From assembly GCF_025989145.1 (NCBI RefSeq), contig NZ_JAPDNQ010000001.1, positions 2,294,001 through 2,358,000 on the forward strand: DNA of 64,000 nucleotides, in the 5' to 3' direction. This document shows, piece by piece, positions 40,493 through 49,194 of this stretch. This DNA comes from Microbacterium sp. SSM24 (GTDB lineage: Bacteria; Actinomycetota; Actinomycetes; Actinomycetales; Microbacteriaceae). The notes beneath the pieces are model-generated. The model was not told the DNA's origin and did not search any database. It saw only the letters and a program-made list of their open reading frames with translations. The position numbers and the translations under genes are program-made. Position 1 is the first letter of the stretch. Each line of letters opens with the position of its first letter.

Positions 40493-41418
40493 GAGACCAC
40501 CTCCGGCACGTGGGTGCGGGCGACCCTGCCGGCGCCGCGCGCATGGCTGAGCGTCGGGTCGGTGGCCTCGCGCAGTCCGTCGCCGAGCAGGTTGAGCCCG
40601 AGCACGGTGACGGTGATCGCCAGTCCGGGCCACACCACCGACAGCGGATGCACCGTGATGAACTGCTGCAGCTCGGCCAGGAGCAGCCCCCACGACGGCT
40701 CGGTGACGGGGGCGCCGAAGCCGAGGTACGACAGGCCGGCCTCGGCCAGCACCGCCACCGCCATCGCCCACGACAGCTGCACGATGAACACGGGCGCGAC
40801 GTTGGGCATCAGGTGGCGCAGGAGGTTCTGCGCCGGCGTGAGGCCCGAGGCGCGACCGGCGAGCACGAAGTCGCTGTGCAACACGCGCCGCAGCTCCGGC
40901 CTGGTCACGCGGGCGATGCTCACGCCGAACCCGATGCCGACCGAAAGGATCACGACCCAGAGCGATCCGCCCCACACCGCCGCGATCATCATCGCGATGA
41001 TCAGCACGGGGAACGCGATGAGGATGTCGACGAACACCGCCACCGATTCGCGGATCCAGCGGGCGGTGAGCGCCCCGAGCGAGGCCAGTGCGACGCCGAC
41101 GAGCGTGGCGATGACCCCGGCACCGACGGCGACCCACACGGTCGTGCGCGCGCCGGCCATGATGAGGCTCAGGATGTCGCGCCCGGTCGCATCGGTTCCC
41201 AGCACGTGCGGCCAGCCCGGCGGCAGCCACCGCGCGGAGATGTCCACCTGCTGCGGATCGAACGGCGTCCAGAACCGGGCGACGATCGCCGTGGTGACCA
41301 CCGCGATCACGACGATCAGGCCGAACCGTCCCGTCGACAGGCGCCACAGCCGGCCGAGCCACGCCCAGCGCGACGGAGGTGCGTCGGATGCCGCATCCCG
41401 CCGATCTTCGGTGCTCAT
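40489..41418 (-). CDS. oligopeptide ABC transporter permease (DppC-like), 309 aa
   Basis: Inner-membrane permease with an N-terminal single helix followed by a binding-protein-dependent transport domain of about five helices. HVLGTDATGRDILSLIMAGARTTVWVAVGAG is the usual DppC segment, and the EAA-like loop is LRRVLHSDFVLAGRASGLTPAQNLLRHLMPNVAP. Both ends are coupled to neighbours by four-base overlaps. Confidence 0.93.
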   Translation of the reverse strand: MSTEDRRDAASDAPPSRWAWLGRLWRLSTGRFGLIVVIAVVTTAIVARFWTPFDPQQVDISARWLPPGWPHVLGTDATGRDILSLIMAGARTTVWVAVGAGVIATLVGVALASLGALTARWIRESVAVFVDILIAFPVLIIAMMIAAVWGGSLWVVILSVGIGFGVSIARVTRPELRRVLHSDFVLAGRASGLTPAQNLLRHLMPNVAPVFIVQLSWAMAVAVLAEAGLSYLGFGAPVTEPSWGLLLAELQQFITVHPLSVVWPGLAITVTVLGLNLLGDGLREATDPTLSHARGAGRVARTHVPEVVS

Positions 41419-42365
41419 GCCGCCTCCCGCTGCCGGGGATCGATGACACGGTGCACCAGATCGACCACGAAGCCGACGATCAGCACGAAGCCGGTGAGCA
41501 CCAGGAGCTCGCCCTGCACCATCGGCAGATCGCGCGCGCCCACGTCGGACACCAGCATGCGGCCGATTCCGGGCAGCGTGAACAGCTGTTCGATCACGAC
41601 GGCCCCGACGATGATCCCGGCCACCTGCAGGCCGAGGACCGTGATGACCGAGAGGCCGACGTCCGGTAGCCCGTGGCGCACGAGTGCGGCGTTGCGTGTG
41701 AGGCCCTTCGCGGCGCCGGTGCGCACGTGGTCCTGGCCGACGGCCTGCAGGGTCGCGCTCCGCACGATCCGCATCAGCATCGCGCCCTCCACGATGCCGA
41801 TCGTGAGGGCCGGGAGGATGAGGGCACGCATGGCGGCGGCCGGATCCTGCCACCCGGCGCGCGGGAACCCCTGCGCGGGGAGCCAGCCGAGCCACACCGC
41901 GAACACGACGACCAGCATCATGCCCGCCCACACCACGGGGACCGCGGCGAGCGCCTGCGCGCCGACGCTCAGCGCCGTCCCGTCGCCGCGGCCCCGCCGC
42001 ACGGCCGAGAGCACTCCGAGCGGGACGCTGAACAGCACGGCGATGGTGAGGGACAGGATGCCGAGGGGCACCGTGACCTCGGCCTTCTCGGCGAGCTCGC
42101 TCGCGACCGTCGACCCGGTGAGCAGCGAGCTGCCCAGGTCTCCGCGCAGCACCCCGCCGATCCAGTCGAGATACTGCACCGGGAGCGGCTGGTCGAGCCC
42201 GAGTCGCTCGCGGATCGCCTCGATCTGCGCGGGCGTGCTGTTGACGCCCGCGATCAGCTGCGCGACATCACCGGGGAGCACCCGGAGCGAGAGGAAGATC
42301 AGCACGCTGGCGACGAGCAAGCCGAGCAGGAGCAGGGCCAGGCGCGTCAGCGTGTATCGGATCAC
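41415..42365 (-). CDS. oligopeptide ABC transporter permease (DppB-like), 316 aa
   Basis: Begins MIRYTLTRLALLLLGLLVASVLIFLSLRVLPGD (GTG start at 42365), the standard first helix of DppB/OppB proteins, and has ATLQAVGQDHVRTGAAKGLTRNAALVRHGLPD as the EAA loop. About six membrane helices. It pairs with DppC as the translocation channel. The start overlaps the binding-protein stop (GTGA). Confidence 0.93.
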   Translation of the reverse strand: MIRYTLTRLALLLLGLLVASVLIFLSLRVLPGDVAQLIAGVNSTPAQIEAIRERLGLDQPLPVQYLDWIGGVLRGDLGSSLLTGSTVASELAEKAEVTVPLGILSLTIAVLFSVPLGVLSAVRRGRGDGTALSVGAQALAAVPVVWAGMMLVVVFAVWLGWLPAQGFPRAGWQDPAAAMRALILPALTIGIVEGAMLMRIVRSATLQAVGQDHVRTGAAKGLTRNAALVRHGLPDVGLSVITVLGLQVAGIIVGAVVIEQLFTLPGIGRMLVSDVGARDLPMVQGELLVLTGFVLIVGFVVDLVHRVIDPRQREAA

Positions 42366-43870
42366 CCGTTGCTCTTGGCCAGCTCAGCGAGATTGAGGCG
42401 CTCGTTGACGTTGATCGAGGGCATACCGGTGATGTTAGTCCCGACCGCGACGACGGATGCCCCGTTGTAGAGCCAGTCGCCCGCAGCGTCCTCCGACACG
42501 ATGCGCGCCGCTTCTGCGAGCAGCTCGGCCGCCTCGGCCTCGTCGGTCGCGGCGAGCGACTGCGCGTACAGGTCCTGCACCTCGGGGTTGTCGTAGGTGA
42601 AGTAGTAGTCGGGGTTCGCCCAGTTCTCGAAGTCGCGCGCCTCGGTGTGGAGCACGAAGCTGAGGTCGTAGTCCTGGTTGATGTACACGTCGTTGAGCCA
42701 GGTCGAGAAGTCCACGGACTTCACCTCGAGCGTGATGCCGACGTCATTGAGGTTCGAGACGAGGATCTGCGGGATCGTGGTCGCGTAGAAGTTCGGGATC
42801 GTGAGCGTCAGCTCCAGGTCGTCCACGCCGGCCTCGTCGAGCAGTGCGCGCGCTGCTTCGGGGTCGTAGGGTGCGACATCCGAGAGGTCCTCGTAGCCCG
42901 GATCGAGCGACGGAATCGGCCCGTAGAGGGTCTCGCCCGACGCACCGGACTGAATGAATGCGTCGTGGTCGATGGCCTGGCGGATCGCCTGGCGTACGCG
43001 CTGGTCGGCGAGTGGGCCGGAGGTCTGGTTGAACGCGAGGGTGCCCTTGTCGGTGGACTGGCCGAGCTCGAGGGCGAAGTCGCCGTTCGCCTCGACCTGT
43101 TCCTTCAGGTTCGCATCGAACCCGGTGAGCACGTCGACCTCGCCGGCGAGCGCCGCGTTGAGGGCGGCCTGGTTGTCGGGGATGTAGTCGAACACCACCT
43201 CGGCCACCTGGGCGGGGTCGCCCCAGTAGTCGTCGTTGCGCGAGAACGTGATGCTGTCGCCCTGGCGCCACTGGTCGAGCCGGAACGGACCCGTGCCGTT
43301 GGCGGCCGTGCTGTAGTCGACGGTGTCGCCCTCTTTGAGGATGATCCCGGCGCGACCGGTGAGGTTCCACAGCAGGCTCGAGTCGGGCTCGGCGAGCTCG
43401 AGGGTGACGACCTGTCCGTCGGCGGTGACGGTCGTGACGTTCGCGAGCCGAGCGGAGTCGCGCCACTCCGGCGTGTTCTTGCGCGTGGTGAGCGACCACA
43501 CGACGTCCTGCGGGGTCAGTTCCTGGCCGTCGTGGAAGGTGACGCCCTCGCGCAGGGTGAAGGTGTAGGTGAGGCCGTCCGGCGACACGGTCCAGTCCTC
43601 GGCGAGGACCGGCACGATCTCCTGCTCGGGCGTGCGGCCGACGAGGCCCTGGTAGACGTTGTCGACGAGGATCTGGTCCAGCGCGGACCCGGCCGTCTGA
43701 CGGATGTCGAGGTTGCCGGGCTCGAGCACGAGGCGGATCGCGACCGAGGCGTCGGGGTCGGGAGCGCCGGACGAGGTCGGACCCGGCTCGGCGCCGCCGC
43801 TGCAGGCGCTCAGCAGGAGCGCGCCGGCGGCGAGTATCGAAGCCGCGGCGAGGGCGGTGCGACGGAGCAT
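42362..43870 (-). CDS. oligopeptide ABC transporter substrate-binding lipoprotein (SBP family 5), 502 aa
   Basis: Extracellular solute receptor. The N-terminal lipobox is MLRRTALAAASILAAGALLL then SAC, with the lipidated Cys near residue 24. Family-5 features include VPVLAEDWTVSPDGLTYTFTLREGVTFHDGQELTPQDVVWSL, GTGPFRLDQWRQGDSITFSRNDDYWG, and RVRQAIRQAIDHDAF. It is the first gene of a five-gene operon with four successive 4-bp overlaps. Preceding promoter: a TAGGCT -10 on the minus strand about 95 bp upstream; GAAAGGAC is the ribosome site. Confidence 0.94.
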   Translation of the reverse strand: MLRRTALAAASILAAGALLLSACSGGAEPGPTSSGAPDPDASVAIRLVLEPGNLDIRQTAGSALDQILVDNVYQGLVGRTPEQEIVPVLAEDWTVSPDGLTYTFTLREGVTFHDGQELTPQDVVWSLTTRKNTPEWRDSARLANVTTVTADGQVVTLELAEPDSSLLWNLTGRAGIILKEGDTVDYSTAANGTGPFRLDQWRQGDSITFSRNDDYWGDPAQVAEVVFDYIPDNQAALNAALAGEVDVLTGFDANLKEQVEANGDFALELGQSTDKGTLAFNQTSGPLADQRVRQAIRQAIDHDAFIQSGASGETLYGPIPSLDPGYEDLSDVAPYDPEAARALLDEAGVDDLELTLTIPNFYATTIPQILVSNLNDVGITLEVKSVDFSTWLNDVYINQDYDLSFVLHTEARDFENWANPDYYFTYDNPEVQDLYAQSLAATDEAEAAELLAEAARIVSEDAAGDWLYNGASVVAVGTNITGMPSINVNERLNLAELAKSNG

Positions 43871-44010
43871 GAGAGTCCTTTCGGAGGGGATCCGCGGGGT
43901 TCGCGGGAGCCGACGGGGGTGCTGATCTTCCGGCCGGTCGGCGCGCGAGACAAGCCTAGGGAACGCGCGCCGCCGCGGGAGAACCCGGTACACGGAACGC
44001 AACAGAAGCG

Positions 44011-44973
44011 TTAATCGTTCCCCGCGAGGTCGCGCAGCCGCTCGCCGAGCGCCTTCGGGGCGTCCTCCTGCACGTTGTGACCGGCCGGAAGGACGACGAC
44101 GGCGGCTTCCGGCTGCCTTCTCGAGAACTCCGCGGCGTCGGCATCCGTCACATAGCCGCGCTCGCCGCGGATGAGCGTCGCCGGCGCGCTCGCCGTCGCG
44201 AGATCGTCCCATCCGGCTTCGCCGAGCACGGCCGACACGGCATCCTGCGGGGTGCCGTCGACGGATGCCGCATCCGCCGCCGATCCCGCTGCGGCGGCCG
44301 CTGCGGCGAGGTGTGCGAAGTGGTGCTTCCACTCCACCCGTCCGTCGGGCCGTACGCGCGAGTTGAAGTACACGCCCCGTGCGGCCTTGCGCCGCGTGCC
44401 GCCGCCGAGGCCGAACGCGAGCGCACGATCGACGAGCTCGTCGCGCGAGGCCCAGTCGGTGGGACCGGCGAAGAACTCCCGGATCTGCGACGGCCCCGCG
44501 GACGGATCGATCCCAGGGGTGATGTCGATCACGACGAGCTCGCGGACGAGGTCGGGACGGGATGCCGCCACCGCCGCCGCGGTCAGCCCGCCGAGCGACT
44601 GCCCGACGAGCACCTGCGGGCGGTCGGTCCAGACATCGATGCCGGCGGCGACGTCGGGGGCGAGAGCGCGCGCGACGTACGCGAAGTCGTCGCGCCACGA
44701 CGAGTCGCCGTGTCCTGGGAGGTCGATCGCGAGGGCGGGCAGGCCCAGCGCGATGATCGTGGTGTCCCACGTGTGCGCGTTGAGTCCCGCACCGTGCAGG
44801 AAGGTGACGACAGGCGCGGCCGTCGTCCCCTCGGGTGCCCAGCGCAGCGCGCTCAGCGCGCGGCCGTCCGGGAGGGTCAGCGTCAGGCGCTCGCCGTGGG
44901 GCAGCGGGCCGTCGATGCCGGCGTCGGCGGCCTGGTCGGTCAGGAACGAGAACTCGTCGGTGGGGTCGCTCAC
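44011..44973 (-). CDS. alpha/beta-hydrolase fold protein, 320 aa
   Basis: Serine-hydrolase-type fold: VVTFLHGAGLNAHTWDTTIIALGLPALAIDLPGHGDS (oxyanion region), nucleophile elbow VLVGQSLGGLTAAAVAASRPDLV, and VVLPAGHNVQEDAPKALGERL with the catalytic His. The GTG start 44971-44973 follows a -10-like GACAAT after six bases, so it may be leaderless. It sits 140 bp upstream of the peptide importer on the same strand; whether it is co-transcribed is uncertain. The substrate (ester, epoxide or peptide) is unknown. Confidence 0.85.
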   Translation of the reverse strand: MSDPTDEFSFLTDQAADAGIDGPLPHGERLTLTLPDGRALSALRWAPEGTTAAPVVTFLHGAGLNAHTWDTTIIALGLPALAIDLPGHGDSSWRDDFAYVARALAPDVAAGIDVWTDRPQVLVGQSLGGLTAAAVAASRPDLVRELVVIDITPGIDPSAGPSQIREFFAGPTDWASRDELVDRALAFGLGGGTRRKAARGVYFNSRVRPDGRVEWKHHFAHLAAAAAAAGSAADAASVDGTPQDAVSAVLGEAGWDDLATASAPATLIRGERGYVTDADAAEFSRRQPEAAVVVLPAGHNVQEDAPKALGERLRDLAGND

Positions 44974-45008
44974 CCCGCCATTGTCTCGTCTCCCGCCACC
45001 CGCACGAT

Positions 45009-45072
45009 CCGTTTGTGCGGGCGAATGTGCGCATACTCCGGGCGTGTTGCGTCCATTCGCCCGCACAAACGG
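45009..45072. repeat. long-arm palindromic intergenic element (CCGTTTGTGCGGGCGAATG arms)
   Basis: Perfect 19-bp arms, 45009-45027 and 45054-45072, with a 26-bp spacer, between two divergent genes. It therefore cannot be a terminator for either. It could be an operator shared by both promoters or a mobile/structural repeat. Confidence 0.9.
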
Positions 45073-45102
45073 AAGGGGGGAGGGGAGGGAGAAGGCCGTG
45101 GG

Positions 45103-45108
45103 TAGGCT
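45103..45108 (+). promoter_or_regulatory. leaderless promoter -10 (TAGGCT) for the AhpD-like gene
   Basis: TAGGCT, six bases, then ATG 45115. Confidence 0.6.
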
Positions 45109-45114
45109 GGCGAC

Positions 45115-45624
45115 ATGACCGAAGAACGGCGTGTCCACCTGTCGCGTTCCGCTCCGCCGGCCTATCAGGCGCTCTCCGCCTTCTCGAAGACGGTCGGCTC
45201 CCTCGCCGCCGAGGGCGGCATCGACGCCCGGCTCAAGGAGCTCGTGCAGATCCACACATCGCAGCTCAACGGCTGCGCGTACTGCGTGCGGGTGCACGTC
45301 GAGCGGGCGGGCAAGGAAGGGATCACGCCGGACGTCATCGCGCAGCTGCCGGTGTGGCGCGAGTCCGGCGTCTTCTCGGAGCGCGAGCGCGCCGGCCTCG
45401 AGCTGGCCGAGGCGTTCGTGTTCATCCACGAGGAGGGCGTGCCCGACGACGTCTACAACAGGGTCGGCACGATCCTCAGCGAGCAGGAGTACGTCGCGCT
45501 GAGCTGGATCCTCGTGTCGATCAACGCGTTCAACCGCATCGCAATCGCCGGTCGCTACAGCGTTCCGCCCCGTGACGATCTCGACGGCGAGGACCGCGAC
45601 GCCGCGAGCGGGGCCGCGTGGTGA
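45115..45624 (+). CDS. AhpD-like carboxymuconolactone decarboxylase family protein, 169 aa
   Basis: Small helical protein of the CMD/AhpD superfamily: LSRSAPPAYQALSAFSK, then ARLKELVQIHTSQLNGCAYCVRVHVERAGKEG, where the CxxC and following His (CAYCVRVH) are the redox site of AhpD alkylhydroperoxidases. The second half has RERAGLELAEAFVFIHEEGV and LSWILVSINAFNRIAIAGRY. A peroxidase or thiol-disulphide function is likely. It overlaps the phosphatase gene by four bases. Confidence 0.9.
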   Translation: MTEERRVHLSRSAPPAYQALSAFSKTVGSLAAEGGIDARLKELVQIHTSQLNGCAYCVRVHVERAGKEGITPDVIAQLPVWRESGVFSERERAGLELAEAFVFIHEEGVPDDVYNRVGTILSEQEYVALSWILVSINAFNRIAIAGRYSVPPRDDLDGEDRDAASGAAW

Positions 45625-46349
45625 CATCCTCCGACGCGCTCGAGGTTCCGGGCGCTGTCAATCTCCGCGACGTCGGCGGTCTTCCGGCGGGCGACTCCGT
45701 CACCCGTCACGGGGTGCTGTTCCGTTCGGGCAACCTCGCGCAGCTCGAGCCCCAGGGCACGGCGGCGCTGGGGGAGCTCGGACTGCGGCGGATCATCGAT
45801 CTGCGCGCCGACGAGGAGGTGGCCCACGCGCCGAGCCGCACCGCCGGCCTCGAGGTCACCACGCAGCGCGTGCCGCTCTTCCTCGGATCGGTGGAGTCGT
45901 TCTTCGCCGACGACATCAGCCTCGACGAGATGTACCGGCGCCTCGTGGAGGACTCCTCGTCTCTCGTGGTCGAGGTCGTGCGCGGCATCCTCGCGGATCA
46001 GCCGGTGCTCGTGCACTGCACGGTCGGCAAGGATCGCACCGGTGTCACGGTCGCGCTCACGCTCGCCGCCGCGGGTGTGGACACGGATGCCGTCATCGCC
46101 GACTACGCGCGGACCGAGGGGCTGCTGCCCGAGCGGCGCAACCGGCGGATCGTGGAGTTCCTGCGCTCGATGCACCCCGAGGCCGTGCATCTCGAGGATC
46201 TCGCGACGCGCTCGCCCGCGCCGGTCATGCGGGCGCTGCTCGCGGGGGTGGAGGAGCGCTACGGCACGTCGGCGGACTATCTGCGCGCGCACGGCCTGTC
46301 CGATGACGAGGTCGACGAGCTCCGGCGGGTGCTGGTGCGCCCGGTATGA
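45621..46349 (+). CDS. tyrosine/dual-specificity phosphatase-like protein, 242 aa
   Basis: Cysteine phosphatase of the Y-phosphatase-3 (LipA/IphP-like) family. LEVPGAVNLRDVGGLPA opens the protein, FRSGNLAQL follows, and the P-loop is VLVHCTVGKDRTGVTVAL (HCX5R with Cys and Arg). The GTG at 45621 overlaps the AhpD stop (GTGA); 45618 is an equally possible GTG one codon earlier. In actinobacteria such enzymes dephosphorylate proteins or phosphoinositides; the substrate here is unknown. Confidence 0.92.
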   Translation: MTSSDALEVPGAVNLRDVGGLPAGDSVTRHGVLFRSGNLAQLEPQGTAALGELGLRRIIDLRADEEVAHAPSRTAGLEVTTQRVPLFLGSVESFFADDISLDEMYRRLVEDSSSLVVEVVRGILADQPVLVHCTVGKDRTGVTVALTLAAAGVDTDAVIADYARTEGLLPERRNRRIVEFLRSMHPEAVHLEDLATRSPAPVMRALLAGVEERYGTSADYLRAHGLSDDEVDELRRVLVRPV

Positions 46350-46363
46350 CGACGGATTGCGAC

Positions 46364-46382
46364 TGAGGTTAGGCAACCCTTC
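46364..46382 (+). promoter_or_regulatory. iron box (IdeR/DtxR operator) before the SIP protein gene
   Basis: TGAGGTTAGGCAACCCTTC agrees with the IdeR/DtxR consensus (TTAGGTTAGGCTAACCTAA) at 14 of 19 positions. It overlaps the -35 region of a promoter whose -10 is TATAGT (46391-46396), 16 bp downstream of TTAGGC (46369-46374). The layout predicts repression when iron is plentiful. Confidence 0.75.
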
Positions 46383-46405
46383 TTTCGCGGTATAGTGGAG
46401 TCGTC

Positions 46406-46867
46406 ATGGAACACTCCACCGAGCACACCGCCGCATCCTGCCGCTCGTCGCGGCACACGCGGGTGCAGCACCTCATCACGGCCGACGAGTCCTCGCTCGC
46501 CGACCTCGAGATGATGCTCGCGACGCTGCCGATCTGCTCGACCGGTCGCGTGTTCGTGGAGATTCCGGATGCCGCGGCCCAGGCCGACATCGTCGTGCCG
46601 AGCCGCATGGTGCTCACGTGGCTCGATCGATCGCAGCGCACCGGCGCGCCGGGAACCGGCCGCGGCTGCGCGGCCGGCGAGGCGCTGTCGCGCGCGGTGA
46701 ACGCGTGGGCCGACGAGATGCTGTGCGGTGCCGACGACGAGACCCGCATCCACCTGCTCGGCGGCTACCTCGGTACGGCAGACATCGTCGATCACCTCAC
46801 GGCGCTGGGCATCGACGCGCAGGCGATCCACACGCCCGCGCAGTACGGTCTCGCGACCGCGCGCTGA
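46406..46867 (+). CDS. siderophore-interacting-protein (SIP) domain protein, 153 aa
   Basis: Contains only the C-terminal NAD(P)H-binding SIP domain: HLITADESSLADLEMMLATLPICSTGRVFVEIPDAAAQAD, then LGGYLGTADIVDHLTALGIDAQAIHTPAQYG. The N-terminal FAD-binding domain of full siderophore reductases is missing, and the upstream context (iron box, own promoter) shows that this is the natural form. It probably helps to reduce or process ferric siderophores with a partner. A GGAG ribosome site lies 6 bp before ATG 46406. Confidence 0.8.
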   Translation: MEHSTEHTAASCRSSRHTRVQHLITADESSLADLEMMLATLPICSTGRVFVEIPDAAAQADIVVPSRMVLTWLDRSQRTGAPGTGRGCAAGEALSRAVNAWADEMLCGADDETRIHLLGGYLGTADIVDHLTALGIDAQAIHTPAQYGLATAR

Positions 46868-46915
46868 TCCGGCGCGAGCCGATCCGCCGCGCTCCGATCC
46901 GGCGCCCGCTGATCC

Positions 46916-47374
46916 TCAGCGGGTTCCGCGGGGGAGGTAGTTGCCGTCCTCGAGGCCCGCTTCGATCTCGAAGCGGTTGCGCAGCGGGTCGCGTCCGGAG
47001 AAGAGGTAGAGCAGCGGCATCAGGAAGCCGTAGCGCTCCCACTGGCGCTTGTGCGCCGCCTCGTGCCGCAGCAGCCGGTCGGTGACGCGGCCGTCGCCGG
47101 TGAGGAAGCATCCGCCCACGCACACGCCGCCGCGCGCGAAGGTCCAGCCCGGCATGCCGCGGAACACCCACAGTCCTTCGCGCTTCTCGACGCGGCCGGT
47201 GCTCCACAGCGTTCCCCACACCCAGCCGACGGTGGTGCCGTACCAGTAGCCGACACGGCTCACGGGGGAGTCGAGCAGGAACGCCGGGATCAGGCGGTCG
47301 ACTCGGCGGCCGCGCACGACCGCGCGCTCCGCCGCCGCGCGCCATCCGGTGGGAGGTGCGGGGATCGGACTCAT
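46916..47374 (-). CDS. uncharacterised protein with an HEAAH motif, 152 aa
   Basis: I do not recognise a named family. The protein has FLLDSPVSRVGYWYGTTVGWVWGTLWSTGR, a glycine- and aromatic-rich region, then GVCVGGCFLTGD, and LLRHEAAHKRQWERYGFLMPLLYLFSGRDPLRNRFEIEAGLEDGNYLP. HEAAH fits HEXXH with a downstream Glu (NRFEIEAGLEDGNY), so a zinc peptidase-like site is possible, and the protein is probably membrane-peripheral. It is coupled to the arginase-family gene by a four-base overlap. Related sequences I recall are annotated as Fe-S oxidoreductases, which the motif does not support. Confidence 0.65.
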   Translation of the reverse strand: MSPIPAPPTGWRAAAERAVVRGRRVDRLIPAFLLDSPVSRVGYWYGTTVGWVWGTLWSTGRVEKREGLWVFRGMPGWTFARGGVCVGGCFLTGDGRVTDRLLRHEAAHKRQWERYGFLMPLLYLFSGRDPLRNRFEIEAGLEDGNYLPRGTR

Positions 47375-48192
47375 GCGAGCGCTCCGATGACGCGCAGGAT
47401 CGCGCCCAGGTCGTCGGTGGCGGTGGCGAGCGAAGCGGGCGAGTACCCGGCGAGCGACGAGCCCACCAGGGGCAGCTCGGCCCGCACGGCAGCGATCGTC
47501 GCCGTGAGCTCGGCCACCGTCAGCCCGAAAGGCTCCGGATGCGCGTTGCCGGCGATCTCCGCGGGGTCGAGCACGTCGACGTCGACGTGGATGTACACCG
47601 CGTCCGCGCCGCTCGCGCGCACGGCCGCGGCGAGGGCGCCGGGGTCGCGAAGGGCGTCGACGGCGAGTGCGGTCACTCCCAGCTCGGCGACGGCGTCGAG
47701 CTCGGCGTCATCGTACGAGCGCACGCCGGCCACGAACGTCCGGTCGGGCGTGATCGCGCCCGCCGGCAGCGCGAGCCCGGGCTCGCCGTCGCCGAGCACC
47801 GCGCGCAGCACCATGCCGGCGAAGGCGCCGGACGGCGAGGAGCCGGGAGTGTTGAAGTCGGGGTGCGCGTCGAGCCACACGACCGCGAGCGACGGAACCC
47901 GCTGGACGGCGTGCGCGATCGGGGCGAGGGCGATGCCGCAGTCTCCGCCGACCGTCAGCACGGGTTCGTCGTGACCGGCGAGGGCCTCTGCGACCTGATC
48001 GCGGACGCGCTGCAGCGCGCTGAGCCGATGGATGCCGGTGCCCAGCGACTCGCCGGCCTCCATCGGCACTTCGAGCACCGTGGTGGACGCGCGAGGGAGG
48101 TCACCGGCGATGGTCTGTGCCCCGTCGATCAGCTGCATCGCCCGCGACGAGGGGCTGCCCTGCCACTGCGGGACCACGAGGTAGCGCATCAT
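47371..48192 (-). CDS. arginase/agmatinase-family ureohydrolase-like protein, 273 aa
   Basis: Binuclear-manganese hydrolase fold of the arginase family. Metal ligands are visible in LTVGGDCGIALAP, VVWLDAHPDFNTPGSSPSG and VYIHVDVDVLDPAE, in the family order, although GGDCG replaces the usual GGDHS, so one His ligand is changed to Cys. That change makes ordinary arginase activity doubtful. Two adjacent ATGs (48190-48192 and 48187-48189) are possible; a GAGAGG site favours the first. Downstream partner: the HEAAH protein. Confidence 0.85.
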   Translation of the reverse strand: MMRYLVVPQWQGSPSSRAMQLIDGAQTIAGDLPRASTTVLEVPMEAGESLGTGIHRLSALQRVRDQVAEALAGHDEPVLTVGGDCGIALAPIAHAVQRVPSLAVVWLDAHPDFNTPGSSPSGAFAGMVLRAVLGDGEPGLALPAGAITPDRTFVAGVRSYDDAELDAVAELGVTALAVDALRDPGALAAAVRASGADAVYIHVDVDVLDPAEIAGNAHPEPFGLTVAELTATIAAVRAELPLVGSSLAGYSPASLATATDDLGAILRVIGALA

Positions 48193-48355
48193 CCCCTCAT
48201 CCTCTCGCAGCCGGTGGTCGCCGCGCACCGGTGATGCCACGCCGTCGGCGAACAGGCTCGTCCCGAGCCGCACGCTGCACACGCCGCGCACGCCGCGTAC
48301 GCCGCACGCGACGGAGGCCGCCGACCACGGTCGACGGCCTCCAGTGCGACGGGTG

Positions 48356-49117
48356 TTACGGCGTGTACGGGGCGCTCGGTGCGTCGATCGCGGCCTGCGC
48401 GGGCGCCGCGCCCGACTTGAGGGCCGCGAGGCGCGCCTCGACCTCGGTCAGCTCCCCGACATCCTCGAGGCTCTCGAACTGCGCGTCGAGGCTCGAGGCG
48501 GCGAGCTCCTGCTTACCGGCCGCGAGGGCCTCCTGGCGGCGGACCTTGTCTTCGAAGCGGCCGAGCTCGCTCGTCGGGTCGAGGACGTCGATCGACTTGA
48601 CCGCGTCGTGCACCTTGTTCTGGGCCTCGGCCGTCTTGGCGCGCGCGAGCAGCTCGGAGCGCTTCGACTTGAGCTGCTCCAGCTTCTGCTTCATGCCGTT
48701 GAGGCCGTCCTTGAGCTTGGCGACGACCTCGGTCTGCGAGGCGATCGTGGGCTCGACGGCGCGCGCCTCGTTCTCTTCGCTGATCTGACGCTGCAGTGCG
48801 ATCTTGGCGAGGTTGTCGAACTTGTCGGCGTCGGCGGTGTTGCCGCTCTGGCGCAGCTCGTCGGCCTTGCGGCTCGCGGCGAGCGCCTTGTTGCCCCACT
48901 CGGTGGCCGCCTGCACGTCCTCCTGGTGGTCGCGCTCGAGCAGGCGCAGGTTGCCGATCGTCTCGGCGATCGCCGACTCCGCATCCGCGATCGAGTTGGA
49001 GAAGTCGCGCACGAGCTGGTCGAGCATCTTCTGCGGGTCCTCGGCGGAGTCGAGGAGTGCGTTGATGTTGGCCTTCATGAGGGTCGAGATGCGACCGAAG
49101 ATGGACTGCTTCGCCAT
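48356..49117 (-). CDS. pspA: PspA/IM30 family protein, 253 aa
   Basis: Mostly one long coiled coil, as in PspA/Vipp1/IM30 membrane-stress proteins. It begins MAKQSIFGRISTLMKANINALLDSAEDPQKMLDQLVRDF, the conserved PspA amphipathic N-terminus, and goes on with heptad-rich helices to about residue 215. These proteins form rods or rings that support damaged membranes. It follows the TPM gene by 77 bp on the same strand. Length is normal. Confidence 0.93.
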   Translation of the reverse strand: MAKQSIFGRISTLMKANINALLDSAEDPQKMLDQLVRDFSNSIADAESAIAETIGNLRLLERDHQEDVQAATEWGNKALAASRKADELRQSGNTADADKFDNLAKIALQRQISEENEARAVEPTIASQTEVVAKLKDGLNGMKQKLEQLKSKRSELLARAKTAEAQNKVHDAVKSIDVLDPTSELGRFEDKVRRQEALAAGKQELAASSLDAQFESLEDVGELTEVEARLAALKSGAAPAQAAIDAPSAPYTP

Positions 49118-49194
49118 GGGATTACCTTCCTATCGGACAGAACTGCTGGTACGTCGGTGAGTGCGTGAGTCGTGGACGAGGGCGGTGGATCGGG

